Positions 1-10,236 of a DNA stretch of 64,000 bases are shown here, one piece after another. The translations under genes were made by a program, and so were the position numbers. Source of the stretch: Pectobacterium carotovorum. Lineage in GTDB: Bacteria > Pseudomonadota > Gammaproteobacteria > Enterobacterales > Enterobacteriaceae. The stretch covers positions 4,650,001 to 4,714,000 of the forward strand of contig CP066552.1 in the NCBI GenBank assembly GCA_016415585.1. The letters are read 5' to 3'. The first letter of the stretch is position 1. Every line of letters begins with the position of its first letter. A model generated the notes under the pieces. It saw nothing but the letters and a program-made list of their open reading frames with translations. It did not search any database and was not told the origin of the DNA.

Positions 1-976
1 ATCCCTTGTCTCCTCCCAGCCGCACACGCGGATCGACCAGCACATACAGCAAATCGACCAGCAGGTTAATCACGCTAAACATCACGACGGTAATCATCAG
101 ATAAGCCAGGATAACCGGGCGGTCGAGCACGGCAATCGAGTCGATAATCAGCTTGCCCATGCCCGGCCAGGCATAAATGGTTTCCGTGACCACGGCGAAT
201 GCGATCAGCGACCCCAGTTCCAGCCCTAGCACGGTAATCAGTGGAATCAGCGTGTTGCGCAGCACATGAACCAGCACGATGCGGGTTTCCGACAGCCCTT
301 TCGCGCGGGCAAACTGCACATAATCCTGTTGCAGACACTCCATCACGCCCGCACGCATCAGACGGATAACCAGCGAAATTTTAAACAGCGCGAGGTTAAA
401 CGCGGGTAAAAGCAGGTGTTCGAGACCATCGCGGGTCAGAAAACTGAATGGAATACCGAAGAGCTCGTGGGTATCGCCCCGGCCAGAGGACGGCAGCCAG
501 CCGAGCTTCACGCTGAACAGCATGATCATCACCAGCCCAATCCAGAACGTGGGCAGGCTAAAGCCGAGGATGGAAAAGGTCATGATGGATTTGGACACCG
601 CGCTGTCTGGCTTCAGGCCAGCGTAAATCCCCAGCGGAATACCGACAACCAGCGCCATCACGAACGCCACCATCGCCAATTCGAGCGTGGCTGGCATGCG
701 CTGAAAAATGAGCGTCAGCGCGGGTTGGTTAAAGATAAACGAGTTGCCCATGTCGCCCTGCAAGGCGTTCCAGACAAACAGCCCGTACTGTTCCCAGACG
801 GGCTTATCCAGACCAAAGGACTGAATCACCGCCAGCCGTTCCGCTGGCGTGGCCGTCGCACTCAACAGCATATCGACCGGATTACCGACCAGATAGACAC
901 CTACAAACACCAGCACCGACATAACAGCCAGCGTCAGCAGCGTTTGTCCGATTCGGCTCAGCAGGTAGGCGACCAT
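1..976 (-). CDS. DppB-type ABC transporter permease (partial at left edge)
   Basis: Inner-membrane permease of a peptide/nickel-class (family 5) ABC importer. The reading frame is open from the ATG at 976-974 to the window edge, about 325 codons. That is close to the full DppB/GsiC length, so only the last few residues are missing. The N-terminus reads MVAYLLSRIGQTLLTL, the usual first membrane segment. Further in come the EAA-loop region (DYVQFARAKGLSETRIVLVH) and, near the edge, the family C-terminal signature (LLYVLVDPRVRLGG). Its ATG overlaps the TGA of the upstream nucleoside hydrolase by one base, so it is translationally coupled in the same leftward operon. The partner DppC-type permease and ATPases are expected just beyond the left edge. 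The frame is easy to miss because it has no stop inside the window. Confidence 0.93.
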   Translation of the reverse strand, partial: MVAYLLSRIGQTLLTLAVMSVLVFVGVYLVGNPVDMLLSATATPAERLAVIQSFGLDKPVWEQYGLFVWNALQGDMGNSFIFNQPALTLIFQRMPATLELAMVAFVMALVVGIPLGIYAGLKPDSAVSKSIMTFSILGFSLPTFWIGLVMIMLFSVKLGWLPSSGRGDTHELFGIPFSFLTRDGLEHLLLPAFNLALFKISLVIRLMRAGVMECLQQDYVQFARAKGLSETRIVLVHVLRNTLIPLITVLGLELGSLIAFAVVTETIYAWPGMGKLIIDSIAVLDRPVILAYLMITVVMFSVINLLVDLLYVLVDPRVRLGGDKG

Positions 977-1965
977 CAGCGCTCCTCAGATCCATTGATT
1001 GCTTTAACATCATTGATTGCTTCAGAGCCATAGCGACGCAGGCGATCGGCAATCAGCCCGAGGAATCCTTGTTCGTCGATTTCCCGCATGATCAGCGCAT
1101 TCTCCGGCTCGCTCAGTTTGTGATAAAAATCGGCGAACGCGTAACCCGCAGTCTTACCGGAAACTTCTACCCCTAGGTGAGCACGTTTTGACTTGAACAG
1201 CTCAGGTTTCAACAGCCACGCAATGACGGTCGCATCATGAATCGGTCCACCTTCACGGCCAAAGCGCTCCACCTCACTACGGTCAAACATACGCAGCAGC
1301 GCGGCCATCGCCTTACCCGGCGCACCGCCGCTGCGTGCGATATCATCAACTTGTTCCGTCTGAATCAGCGCCTGAAAGGTCACATCCAGCGGCATGATGA
1401 CAATGGGAACGCCGGAAGAAAAAACGATTTCCGCCGCATGCGGATCGGCATAGACGTTAAAATCCGCCCACGGTACGCGATTCCCCATTGCGGTAAAGGC
1501 ACAGCTCATGGACACAATCTGTTTAATGCCACGTGCGACATCAGGGTGGAAACACAGCGCCAACGCCAGATTCGTCAGTGGCCCGAGTGAACAAATGGTG
1601 ATCGGGTTATTGTCGGCCGCCGCCTGACGCGTCATCCGCACCAAAAAATCGACGGCGTGTTCCTCTTCCGGCGACAGCGTGCTTTCTGGCACCCACTCAG
1701 AGGTGAACTTGCCGATATGGGCGTACTTACCGAACACCTGATCGCGGAGGAGTGGGCGCGAAGCGCCAGCAAAAATCGGCACATCGGTTCTGCCCGTCAC
1801 ACCCACCACGTTGCACGCATTCGGCAGCGTGGCGGCAAGCGGTACATTGCCTGCCACAACGGTAATCCCAAGTACGTCCAGTTCAGGTGAAGCCAATGCC
1901 AGCCAGATGGCTATCGCATCGTCAACGCCGGGATCGGTATCAATAATAATGCGCTCTCGAACCAT
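976..1965 (-). CDS. Inosine-uridine-preferring-type nucleoside hydrolase (copy 2)
   Basis: Predicted cytoplasmic N-ribohydrolase that splits nucleosides into base and ribose. The N-terminus has the family's calcium-binding signature (RIIIDTDPGVDDAIAIWLA). The catalytic-His region appears near the C-terminus (GGPIHDATVIAWLL), and the middle has the usual SLGPLTNLALAL stretch. At about 329 residues it has normal family length. I place the start at the ATG at 1965 rather than the one at 1974, because GAGAGG sits nine bases before 1965 but directly against 1974. The upstream paralogue ends at 1967. The two hydrolases are similar but clearly diverged from each other, which suggests different base or sugar preference rather than recent duplication. 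The real substrate is unknown, and the link to a peptide-class transporter and a DapA-like aldolase argues against plain nucleoside salvage. Confidence 0.88.
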   Translation of the reverse strand: MVRERIIIDTDPGVDDAIAIWLALASPELDVLGITVVAGNVPLAATLPNACNVVGVTGRTDVPIFAGASRPLLRDQVFGKYAHIGKFTSEWVPESTLSPEEEHAVDFLVRMTRQAAADNNPITICSLGPLTNLALALCFHPDVARGIKQIVSMSCAFTAMGNRVPWADFNVYADPHAAEIVFSSGVPIVIMPLDVTFQALIQTEQVDDIARSGGAPGKAMAALLRMFDRSEVERFGREGGPIHDATVIAWLLKPELFKSKRAHLGVEVSGKTAGYAFADFYHKLSEPENALIMREIDEQGFLGLIADRLRRYGSEAINDVKAINGSEER

Positions 1966-1966
1966 G

Positions 1967-2920
1967 TCAGACATCCTCTCTGTAGCGGCTCAATAGGTCA
2001 GCAAACAGTTCGACAACCTGTTTGGCATCTACTCCCGTCACCACATCGACATTCGGTTGACGATCGGTTTTCCCGTACCAGTCGGCAACGGTCTGCCCCA
2101 TGCATAGCTCGCTTTCCTGCTCAATGTAAACACTGGCTTTTTCGGTCGTGAAACAGTGCGGTGCCAGCACCCAGGCGATGACCAATGGATCGTGTAGCGG
2201 GCCGCCGCGTGAGCCATAGCGACGGATGTCATTGCGATCCCAAAACGCCATCATTTCACCCAACGGTGCGGAAATGCGCCCAGATAGCGCAATGAAACGC
2301 GCCACCAATTCCGGCGTTAAAATCACCTGATGCGTGACATCCAGCGGTAGTGCGACGATGGCAATCGACGAATCAAACACCACCTTGGCGGCCTGCGGAT
2401 CGGCAATCATATTGAATTCAGACGTCAGGCTGCGGTTGCCCGCTTCGCGGTACGCACCGCCCATCATCACAATGCGTGCAATACCGTCAGCAATCTCAGG
2501 CGCCATACGCAGCGCCGTTGCCACGTTGGTTAACGGCCCTAACGTACAAAGCGTGATCGGCGTGCCGTCAGCGATCGCCTGCTTACACTGCGCAATAATA
2601 AAACTCACCGCATGTTGTGCGTCGGCCTGTTTTTTCGGCGCAGGCAGCACCGTCTGGCCCAGTCCGCTTTCGCCGTGAAACTGGCCATGAATAGGGTCGC
2701 GCAACAGCGGCCGATGACAACCGGCAAAAACGGGGATATCCGTGCGCTGACCCAGTTCAACAATTTGCAGCGCATTACGCACCGTCTTGTCCAGCGACTG
2801 GTTACCGCACACTGTGCAGATACCGCGAATATCCAACTCTGGTGCCACAAATGCACTTAATAACGCAATCGCGTCATCTATCCCCGGATCACAATCAATA
2901 ATAATAGGTAAAGCGCTCAT
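1967..2920 (-). CDS. Inosine-uridine-preferring-type nucleoside hydrolase (copy 1)
   Basis: Second nucleoside hydrolase of the operon, 317 residues. The N-terminal Asp cluster is present (PIIIDCDPGIDDAIALL), as are the TLGPLTNVATAL core and the C-terminal catalytic-His region (GGPLHDPLVIAWVLAP). It probably works in the cytoplasm on a ribosyl compound brought in by the ABC system encoded around it. About 100 bases separate it from the upstream aldolase gene; that gap shows no strong terminator, so co-transcription is likely. Nothing in the sequence tells which of RihA, RihB or RihC it most resembles in function, so no symbol is given. Confidence 0.88.
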   Translation of the reverse strand: MSALPIIIDCDPGIDDAIALLSAFVAPELDIRGICTVCGNQSLDKTVRNALQIVELGQRTDIPVFAGCHRPLLRDPIHGQFHGESGLGQTVLPAPKKQADAQHAVSFIIAQCKQAIADGTPITLCTLGPLTNVATALRMAPEIADGIARIVMMGGAYREAGNRSLTSEFNMIADPQAAKVVFDSSIAIVALPLDVTHQVILTPELVARFIALSGRISAPLGEMMAFWDRNDIRRYGSRGGPLHDPLVIAWVLAPHCFTTEKASVYIEQESELCMGQTVADWYGKTDRQPNVDVVTGVDAKQVVELFADLLSRYREDV

Positions 2921-3021
2921 CCTTCGATGATTCCTTTTCTCTTTTTAATAGGTACTACCGAACATCAAGGTGTAGAAAAACCCACACCTCTACAGCGTGA
3001 AAAATAATAAGTAAATTGACG

Positions 3022-3906
3022 TTATAGAGAATCGACAGACGCCAAAACGTCAGCGATCTCATTACGCGCCTTTTCATCCAACGGTTGCTGAGGCGGCAAC
3101 GGATCGCCTACCGCAAATCCCTGCAATTGCAGCGCCGCTTTAATACAGCCAGCAATGGAATAACGGGCAAAGATTTCATTGATGCGCCACAGCGGACGCT
3201 GAAGTTCCATTGCTCTGTTCCAGTCACCCGAGCGGGCGGCTTCATACAAAGCAATACTCTGTTTGGGAACGATACACGCCGGGCCAGCCATCCACCCCAC
3301 GCCGCCAATCAGCATGACGCAAGCGGGAATATGGGCGGACGCGGAGAAGACATCCATTCGGCCACGGGTACGTTCGATGATGGAAAGCAAGCGCCCAGTA
3401 TTGGTCGAGGCGTCTTTGATATAGCGGATATTATTAACATGGCTCAGGCGTTCGATGACGGGCAAACTCAAATCGGAACGCTGGAACTGAGGATTGGTAT
3501 AGAGCACCACCGGTTTACCCTGTGCGGCTTCGGCAATGGCGCGGAAATACTGTTCGACGCCCTCGTCTTTCAGGGGGAAATAGGCTTCCAGTACCGCAAG
3601 AACGCCATCCGCACCCAGTTCGACGTAGCGTTTCGTTTGCTCAACGGCATCCTGAATCGTTGTCGACGCAACACCGGCGATAACCGGCACACGGCCCGCC
3701 GTCGTTTCGATCACCGTGTTGACGACATCCAGACGCTGAGCCGCAGAGAGATAGGCAAATTCACCGGTGCTGCCTAACGGCACGACGCCATGTACACCGC
3801 ATTGAATCAGATGTTCAGTGAGCTGCGCCAGAACGGGCTTATCAACCTGACCATCGGGCCTGACGGGTGACACCAGATAGGGAAAAACACCGCTAAATGT
3901 ATTCAC
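3022..3906 (-). CDS. Dihydrodipicolinate synthase/N-acetylneuraminate lyase family aldolase
   Basis: Class I aldolase of the DapA/NanA superfamily, a Schiff-base (beta/alpha)8 barrel. The pyruvate-binding GxTGE-type motif is visible ([13 protein letters not shown]), followed by the active-site Tyr region (VVLYTNPQF) and the Schiff-base Lys (IRYIKDAST). I chose the GTG at 3906 ([11 protein letters not shown], 294 residues), which has AAGGAG seven bases upstream; an ATG 14 codons earlier gives a 308-residue form without a good ribosome site. It is not expected to be the lysine-pathway DapA, because it sits in a transport/catabolic operon between a substrate-binding protein and two nucleoside hydrolases. 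A likely role is cleavage or formation of a 2-keto-3-deoxy sugar acid, but the substrate is an inference. Confidence 0.85.
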   Translation of the reverse strand: MNTFSGVFPYLVSPVRPDGQVDKPVLAQLTEHLIQCGVHGVVPLGSTGEFAYLSAAQRLDVVNTVIETTAGRVPVIAGVASTTIQDAVEQTKRYVELGADGVLAVLEAYFPLKDEGVEQYFRAIAEAAQGKPVVLYTNPQFQRSDLSLPVIERLSHVNNIRYIKDASTNTGRLLSIIERTRGRMDVFSASAHIPACVMLIGGVGWMAGPACIVPKQSIALYEAARSGDWNRAMELQRPLWRINEIFARYSIAGCIKAALQLQGFAVGDPLPPQQPLDEKARNEIADVLASVDSL

Positions 3907-3930
3907 TCCGCTCTCCTTGTTACGGATAGA

Positions 3931-3954
3931 TAAGGGGTGAATACTCACCCCTTA
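3931..3954 (-). other. Intercistronic stem-loop after the substrate-binding protein gene
   Basis: Ten-base arms (TAAGGGGTGA and its complement) around an ATAC loop lie between the end of the binding-protein gene at 3978 and the aldolase start at 3906. No U-run follows on the minus strand. It is better read as an mRNA 3'-end stabiliser or partial terminator that keeps binding-protein levels above the downstream genes than as a full terminator. Confidence 0.6.
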
Positions 3955-3977
3955 TTTGAATCATAAATGACAGGTGA

Positions 3978-5528
3978 CTATTTCGCAGAACGGACGAAGT
4001 ACGGCAGCGTGTAGGCATCAGAACGGCCCACGTAGGTATACTGCTTTTTCATCGCCCAGGTGTTGGACAGGAACATCACTGGAATGACGCCCAGATCGTT
4101 CATGCCAATGTTCATCGCCTCAGCCAGCAGCGCATCACGTTTGGTTTCATCCAGCGTGACACGTGCTTCGTTCAGCGTTTTATCAAAAACAGGATTGGAA
4201 TAGCGACCACGATTCCCCTGTCCTGCATTGGGGCCAAAGGTTTCTAACAATGGCCCCAATACGCCAGAAGCTTCCCCGGTTTCAATCGCGGCCCCGCCCA
4301 TAATCAAACTGAATTCGAGACGGGACGCACGTGAGAAGTACACACTGCCGGGCATCGTAACAACCTCGGTTTTGATACCGGCACGTGTGAACATTTGGCC
4401 AATGGCCTGAGCAATTTTAGAATCATTAGGATAACGATCGTTCGACGCGTGGAAGGTCAGCGTGAAGCCGTCGGGGTAACCCGCCGCCGCCAGTTCCTGT
4501 TTGGCTTTCTCCGGATTATAAACCGGCGCAGGAATGGAAGCGGAATAGCCTGGGTACCCCTTCGGTACAAGCTGAGAGGCAACAACAGCCTGCCCCTCCA
4601 TCACACGGTCGACGATTGCCTGACGATTAATAGCTAAAGACATCGCCTGGCGTACTTCTTTTTTTAGTAATGGGTTTTTACCATCAGGACCTTTGGCGAA
4701 CGGTGATTCCTCTCGCTGCTGGTCCATGTGAAGGTAAATAACACGATTCCCTGGTGTTGAAATCGTTTTTAACTGCTGATTTTTTTCAATATTACTGCTG
4801 TCGGCTGTTGGAACGTTTTCAATCATGTCCACATCACCGGATAATACGGCTGCTACACGTGCACTACTGTTTTTAAATACACGGACAGTAACGTTGTCCC
4901 ACTCTGCTTTTCCTCCCCAGTAATCGTCATTACGACTAAGGACTACCCGGTCGTCCGGCACCCAGGAAACAAATTTGAATGGCCCTGTACCAATCACATC
5001 TTTTCCTGAATTCAACGTTTCCGTCGGGACGTTTTCAAGTCGGGCAGGTAAAATAGAAACCCGACTTAAATTATTCAGCAGCAGCGGCGACGCCTCTTTT
5101 GTCTTAATCCGCACCGTTAGTGGATTAATTTCTGTTACTTCAGCAATGTCGCTGACGTAAGGTGCGTAAGAACTTGGGCTGTTTTTTGAGGCCAGCGCAA
5201 CACGTTTAATGCTGGCAATCACATCTTTAGCCGTAAAATCACTGCCGTCGTGAAACTTAACGTCAGGACGCAATACAAACTCCCACGTCTTGTCGTCAAT
5301 CACTTTCCAACTGGTTGCCAGGGCAGGTGCAATCTGCTGTTTTTCGTCCTGTACAACCAAACCGTCAAAAATATTGCGCGCCATTGCGCTATTCGCTCCA
5401 CTCACATAAAACTGCGGATCCATTGATGTGGTGGAGGAAGCCAAACCGATACTCAGGTCCGCGCTATAAACCAAAGGTGAAGATGAAAATAAAACGGTAA
5501 ACAATAACGCCAGCGTTGATTTCTTCAT
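3978..5528 (-). CDS. Family 5 extracellular substrate-binding protein (peptide/nickel class ABC)
   Basis: Periplasmic binding protein of 516 residues that feeds the DppB-type permease at the left edge. It has an N-terminal signal peptide (hydrophobic run then VYSADLSIG, cleavage likely after Ala 22). The SBP_bac_5 body follows: SSTTSMDPQF near the mature start, WKVIDDKTWEFVLRPDVKFHDG with the family's signature around residue 80, and GTGPFKF with the WVPDD region. It is the first gene of the leftward operon, 140 bases from the divergent LysR gene. Members of the family carry dipeptides, glutathione, nickel chelates or opines; with nucleoside hydrolases and an aldolase downstream, a peptidyl- or glycosyl-nucleoside or opine-like ligand is plausible but unproven. 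Confidence 0.9.
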   Translation of the reverse strand: MKKSTLALLFTVLFSSSPLVYSADLSIGLASSTTSMDPQFYVSGANSAMARNIFDGLVVQDEKQQIAPALATSWKVIDDKTWEFVLRPDVKFHDGSDFTAKDVIASIKRVALASKNSPSSYAPYVSDIAEVTEINPLTVRIKTKEASPLLLNNLSRVSILPARLENVPTETLNSGKDVIGTGPFKFVSWVPDDRVVLSRNDDYWGGKAEWDNVTVRVFKNSSARVAAVLSGDVDMIENVPTADSSNIEKNQQLKTISTPGNRVIYLHMDQQREESPFAKGPDGKNPLLKKEVRQAMSLAINRQAIVDRVMEGQAVVASQLVPKGYPGYSASIPAPVYNPEKAKQELAAAGYPDGFTLTFHASNDRYPNDSKIAQAIGQMFTRAGIKTEVVTMPGSVYFSRASRLEFSLIMGGAAIETGEASGVLGPLLETFGPNAGQGNRGRYSNPVFDKTLNEARVTLDETKRDALLAEAMNIGMNDLGVIPVMFLSNTWAMKKQYTYVGRSDAYTLPYFVRSAK

Positions 5529-5638
5529 TTACTAACCCTCTATTCCATGACTGAGTAATAATGAAGTGTATTAAATCTTATGATTGTGAGTCTATGCGCT
5601 AGATTAGATAATGAAAAATTGCATTTTGTGTTAAATTG

Positions 5639-5653
5639 ATAACCAAATGTTAT
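5639..5653. promoter_or_regulatory. Candidate LysR-type operator ATAAC-N5-GTTAT
   Basis: A perfect five-base dyad with a five-base spacer fits the T-N11-A rule of LysR-family sites. It lies 17 bases before the LysR start codon and in the divergent region of the transporter operon, so it would suit autoregulation. Short dyads occur by chance, hence the moderate confidence. Confidence 0.4.
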
Positions 5654-5670
5654 GTTTCAAGGTGGCTAGC

Positions 5671-6567
5671 ATGCGTATCAATCCCCGTCAGGTTGAAGCC
5701 TTCCATAAAGTCATCCTCACCGGAGGCATCACCGCTGCCGCCAACATGATGTTCATCACCCAACCTGCGGTCAGCCGGCTCATTAAAGACTTTGAAGACG
5801 CACTGAATCTTAAGCTGTTCGATAGGGACGGGCGCGGCCTGATTCCACGCGCAGAGGCGATGAAGCTGTATCGCGAAGTCGAGCGTCTTTATCTGGGGTT
5901 GGATCACATCGGGATGATTGCGGATGAAATTCGCCACGCCAAGGGTAGCGTGCTACGCATCGCCGCCGTTCAGGCGCTCTCGTTTCTGTGTTCAGACCAA
6001 GTTCTCCCTACTTTACTCAAGAAATACCCCGATCTTTCCCTGTTTTTAGACATCGAAAGCAGCAGCCATATTACGAGCGCCATTTCTGAAAATCAGTATG
6101 ACGTCGGCTTTATTTTTGGCCAGCCGGGCATCAAAGGGCTGGAAGCTGAACCACTGGCTGACGCCAGTGCGGTCGTGGTGTTAGCGGTGGATCACCCTCT
6201 TGCCACGGCGGATGAAATTACGCTTGCCGACCTGGCCAGGACGCGCGCTATTCTGCCGGGAAGAACCACACCGCTGCGAGCACAGCTCGATATTTCCGCC
6301 AGAAAAGAACAAATCTATCTACATAACCCTATCGAAACCTCGATGGCTAACTGCTGCGTGCTGGCTTCAAGAAACGTCGGCATCGGCGTAGTCGATTTTA
6401 TTACCGCCCTGAACAGCCCTTCACCGATTATCGTTAAGCCTTTCAATCCTGATATAAAAATGGCGTATTGCGCGGTTTATCCTCCCCAAATTCCCCGCAG
6501 CCAGGTAGTTAACCACATCACTCAGGTTATGAGTGAAAAAATAGCGAATAGTCTGGAATTAAAATAA
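5671..6567 (+). CDS. LysR-family transcriptional regulator of the adjacent uptake operon
   Basis: A 298-residue LysR regulator: N-terminal winged HTH (VEAFHKVILTGGITAAANMM then TQPAVSRLIKDFEDAL) and a C-terminal effector-binding domain. I use the ATG at 5671 (MRINPRQ), which has AAGGTGG six bases upstream; an ATG-like start eight codons earlier adds nothing conserved. It is divergent from the binding-protein/aldolase/nucleoside-hydrolase operon, the usual arrangement for a LysR activator and its target, so it probably senses that pathway's substrate. The ligand is unknown. The C-terminal domain resembles those of OccR/NocR opine-type regulators in general layout, but I cannot confirm that from memory. 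Confidence 0.88.
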   Translation: MRINPRQVEAFHKVILTGGITAAANMMFITQPAVSRLIKDFEDALNLKLFDRDGRGLIPRAEAMKLYREVERLYLGLDHIGMIADEIRHAKGSVLRIAAVQALSFLCSDQVLPTLLKKYPDLSLFLDIESSSHITSAISENQYDVGFIFGQPGIKGLEAEPLADASAVVVLAVDHPLATADEITLADLARTRAILPGRTTPLRAQLDISARKEQIYLHNPIETSMANCCVLASRNVGIGVVDFITALNSPSPIIVKPFNPDIKMAYCAVYPPQIPRSQVVNHITQVMSEKIANSLELK

Positions 6568-7089
6568 TTTTTTGATCGTACCATACTGGAGATTTGAACG
6601 TTTAAAATGACCATTATGGAAACCCTGGCTCATCTTCTAGCATGTCGATGCTTCGGTAATTTTCAGTTGCATTAATCCACAATTAAAGATGGCGCAATAA
6701 TACATGCCAGCCTCATCCTCCGTATCCATTATTTTTTTGCAAAAAAATCCACACTCATTCAGATAACTTTCGGACTTTTTCATTTAAAAAATGGTTGATG
6801 AATCCAATTATTTTAGTTTTACATATAATTATTATTCTTTTGGTTATGAAAAAAAATATCTATAGATAATTATTAATTTAATTGAAAATTAAAATTAAAA
6901 TTTGACAAATAAATCCCCAACATCTTTAATAAAAACACATGGAAATAAAAACCACAATCAGGCAGTTTAAAAAATTAATTTAGATCAAATTAAAATTAAT
7001 AGTTCCCCATAAAAATAACATCATGAATTACCACAAGTAATTCATTTACTAAACACTATCACATGGTTATTTAAACAAATAGGAATCTC
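6568..7089. other. AT-rich intergenic region before the LPMO gene
   Basis: About 520 bases without a credible gene. The second half (6780-7089) is strikingly A/T-rich, with long A and T runs, unlike the neighbouring coding DNA. This is the kind of sequence often silenced by H-NS, and it may carry the promoter and 5' leader of the secreted LPMO. I see no palindromic operator or riboswitch-like fold that I would defend. Confidence 0.5.
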
Positions 7090-7704
7090 ATGAAAACTTT
7101 ATTACACACAATTATTGTTTCAGGTGCATTATTAATGATGCCATCTGCTTATGCAGAAAATATCAGTCCTCGTCATGGATTTGTTGATAATCCGCCAAGC
7201 AGAGCTTTTCTATGCTCAGAAGAAGGGGGGAATTTGAACAAAGGTTGCGGTGACGTTCAATATGAACCACATTCTGTAGAAGGGAAAAAAGGATTTCCAG
7301 AAACTGGCCCTAAGAATGGTGAAATTGCCAGTGGAGGAAATTCGCGTTTTAGTGAATTAAATGCACAGAGTACAATACGTTGGCATCATGTCGATATTGA
7401 GAGTGGGAAGCAGATGTTTACCTGGCATTTAACTGCCCCCCACGCTACAGAATCCTGGAAATTCTATATTACGAAAGGAGACTGGGATCCTAATCAGCCA
7501 TTATCCAAAGAGCAATTTAATTCGACACCATTCTGCGAAAGAAATGATAGCGGAAAAATACCCACCTATACGGTAAAAATGGAGTGTGATGTTCCTACTG
7601 TTAAGCCGGGCTATTATATTATTTTAGCCGTTTGGAACATTGCAGACACAGGCAATGCCTTCTATCAAGTTATTGATGCAAACATTAAGCAATCTAATCC
7701 GTAA
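7090..7704 (+). CDS. AA10-family lytic polysaccharide monooxygenase (chitin-binding protein type)
   Basis: Secreted copper monooxygenase related to CBP21, which cleaves crystalline chitin (or cellulose) oxidatively. The 204-residue protein has a signal peptide ending PSAYA, then ENISPR, then the AA10 start HGFVDNPPSRAFLC. Downstream are the second copper His (LTAPHATESWKFYITK) and the axial Phe region (GNAFYQVIDAN), plus the TPFCERNDSG and CDVP cysteines. All family landmarks match CBP21 as I remember it. In normal AA10 enzymes the catalytic His is residue 1 of the mature protein; here six residues lie between the predicted signal-peptidase site and that His. The gene sits alone, with an AT-rich upstream region and a strong terminator after it. 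Start ATG is preceded by AGGAA. Confidence 0.9.
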   Translation: MKTLLHTIIVSGALLMMPSAYAENISPRHGFVDNPPSRAFLCSEEGGNLNKGCGDVQYEPHSVEGKKGFPETGPKNGEIASGGNSRFSELNAQSTIRWHHVDIESGKQMFTWHLTAPHATESWKFYITKGDWDPNQPLSKEQFNSTPFCERNDSGKIPTYTVKMECDVPTVKPGYYIILAVWNIADTGNAFYQVIDANIKQSNP

Positions 7705-7742
7705 GAATAATACGAGTCTAAATAGACTGGATTATTATAAAT

Positions 7743-7771
7743 AAAAATAGCCATCAATGATGGCTATTTTT
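7743..7771. terminator. Bidirectional rho-independent terminator
   Basis: Arms AAAAATAGCCATC and GATGGCTATTTTT enclose an AAT loop, with a T-run on the plus strand and the matching A-run giving a U-run on the minus strand. It separates the convergent LPMO and yidA genes. Confidence 0.9.
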
Positions 7772-7786
7772 ATTTACTCTCTCTAA

Positions 7787-8602
7787 TCAGGCATTCAGCA
7801 CAAACCTCTCGATCGCATAAGCGACGCCGTCTTCCATGTTGGTTTTAGTGACGAACTGGCTGGCTTCTTTCACTTCATCGATGGCGTTGCCCATCGCGAC
7901 GCCGATACCGGCATAGCGAATCATCGCCAGATCGTTCTGTTGGTCGCCCAGTGTCATGACGCTTTCGCGTGGAATGCCGAGGTGCTCCGCCAGCATCTTC
8001 ACGCCTTCACCTTTGTTGACGCGCTTATCCAGAATTTCCAGATAGTATTCGGCGCTCTTCATGATGGTGTAGCGTTCAAAGGCTTCCGGTGGCAGTTGGC
8101 TGATGGCGCGATCCAATATCTCTGGCTCATCAATCATCATCACTTTCGGGAACGTCAGGCTGCGATCCATTTCTTCTACCGCACGATACTTCAACGGCAT
8201 CCCGGTCAGGTGAGATTCATGAATGGTGTAAGGACTGATGTCTTTATTGGCGGTGTAGACAAAATTGAAGTCCAACGCGTGGAAATGGACGCCCAGTTTG
8301 CAGGCTAGCGCTTCGAAATAGAGATAGTCGTCAAAGCTCAGCGCCGTTTGCGCCACACAGTCACCGTTGACCGTACGCTGCACCAGCGCACCGTTGTTGG
8401 TTATGCAGTAACAGCCTTCCTGCTGCAAATCCAGCTCCATCAGGTAGCGCTCGACGCCGATGTAAGGGCGACCGGTAGCCAGCACAACCTGCACGCCTTT
8501 CTCTCTGGCAGCGGCAATCGCGGCTTTTACCGCAGGTGAAATTTGATTTTGGGGCGTCAGCAACGTCCCGTCCATATCAATAGCGATCAGTTTTACAGAC
8601 AT
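7787..8602 (-). CDS. yidA: HAD-superfamily sugar phosphatase YidA
   Basis: Cof-type (IIB) HAD phosphatase, 271 residues, cytoplasmic, acting on sugar phosphates. Motif I is DMDGTLL at the N-terminus, motif II is the T in VVLATGRPY, and motifs III and IV appear as NKGEGVKML and GDQQNDLAMI near the C-terminus. It aligns end to end with E. coli YidA from memory (same ISPAVKAAIAAAR and NGALVQ stretches). In E. coli yidA lies close to the gyrB-recF-dnaN-dnaA block, as it does here about 9 kb away. Confidence 0.93.
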   Translation of the reverse strand: MSVKLIAIDMDGTLLTPQNQISPAVKAAIAAAREKGVQVVLATGRPYIGVERYLMELDLQQEGCYCITNNGALVQRTVNGDCVAQTALSFDDYLYFEALACKLGVHFHALDFNFVYTANKDISPYTIHESHLTGMPLKYRAVEEMDRSLTFPKVMMIDEPEILDRAISQLPPEAFERYTIMKSAEYYLEILDKRVNKGEGVKMLAEHLGIPRESVMTLGDQQNDLAMIRYAGIGVAMGNAIDEVKEASQFVTKTNMEDGVAYAIERFVLNA

Positions 8603-8604
8603 AG

Positions 8605-8664
<60 letters not shown>

Positions 8665-8702
8665 CGAAATACGCCAGGGTGACAGGCGTATGACATGCAA
8701 CG

Positions 8703-8728
8703 TAAAAAGCCGTGCGGTTAAGCACGGC
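8703..8728 (-). terminator. Rho-independent terminator of the bglA-PTS operon
   Basis: On the minus strand GCCGTGC, loop TTAACC and GCACGGC are followed by TTTTTACG, 30 bases after the bglA stop codon. Confidence 0.85.
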
Positions 8729-8757
8729 CCTGTGACCAACGTTTCCTGTAATCGCTG

Positions 8758-10215
<1,458 letters not shown>

Positions 10216-10236
10216 TTAGTTCAAATTTACATGTTG

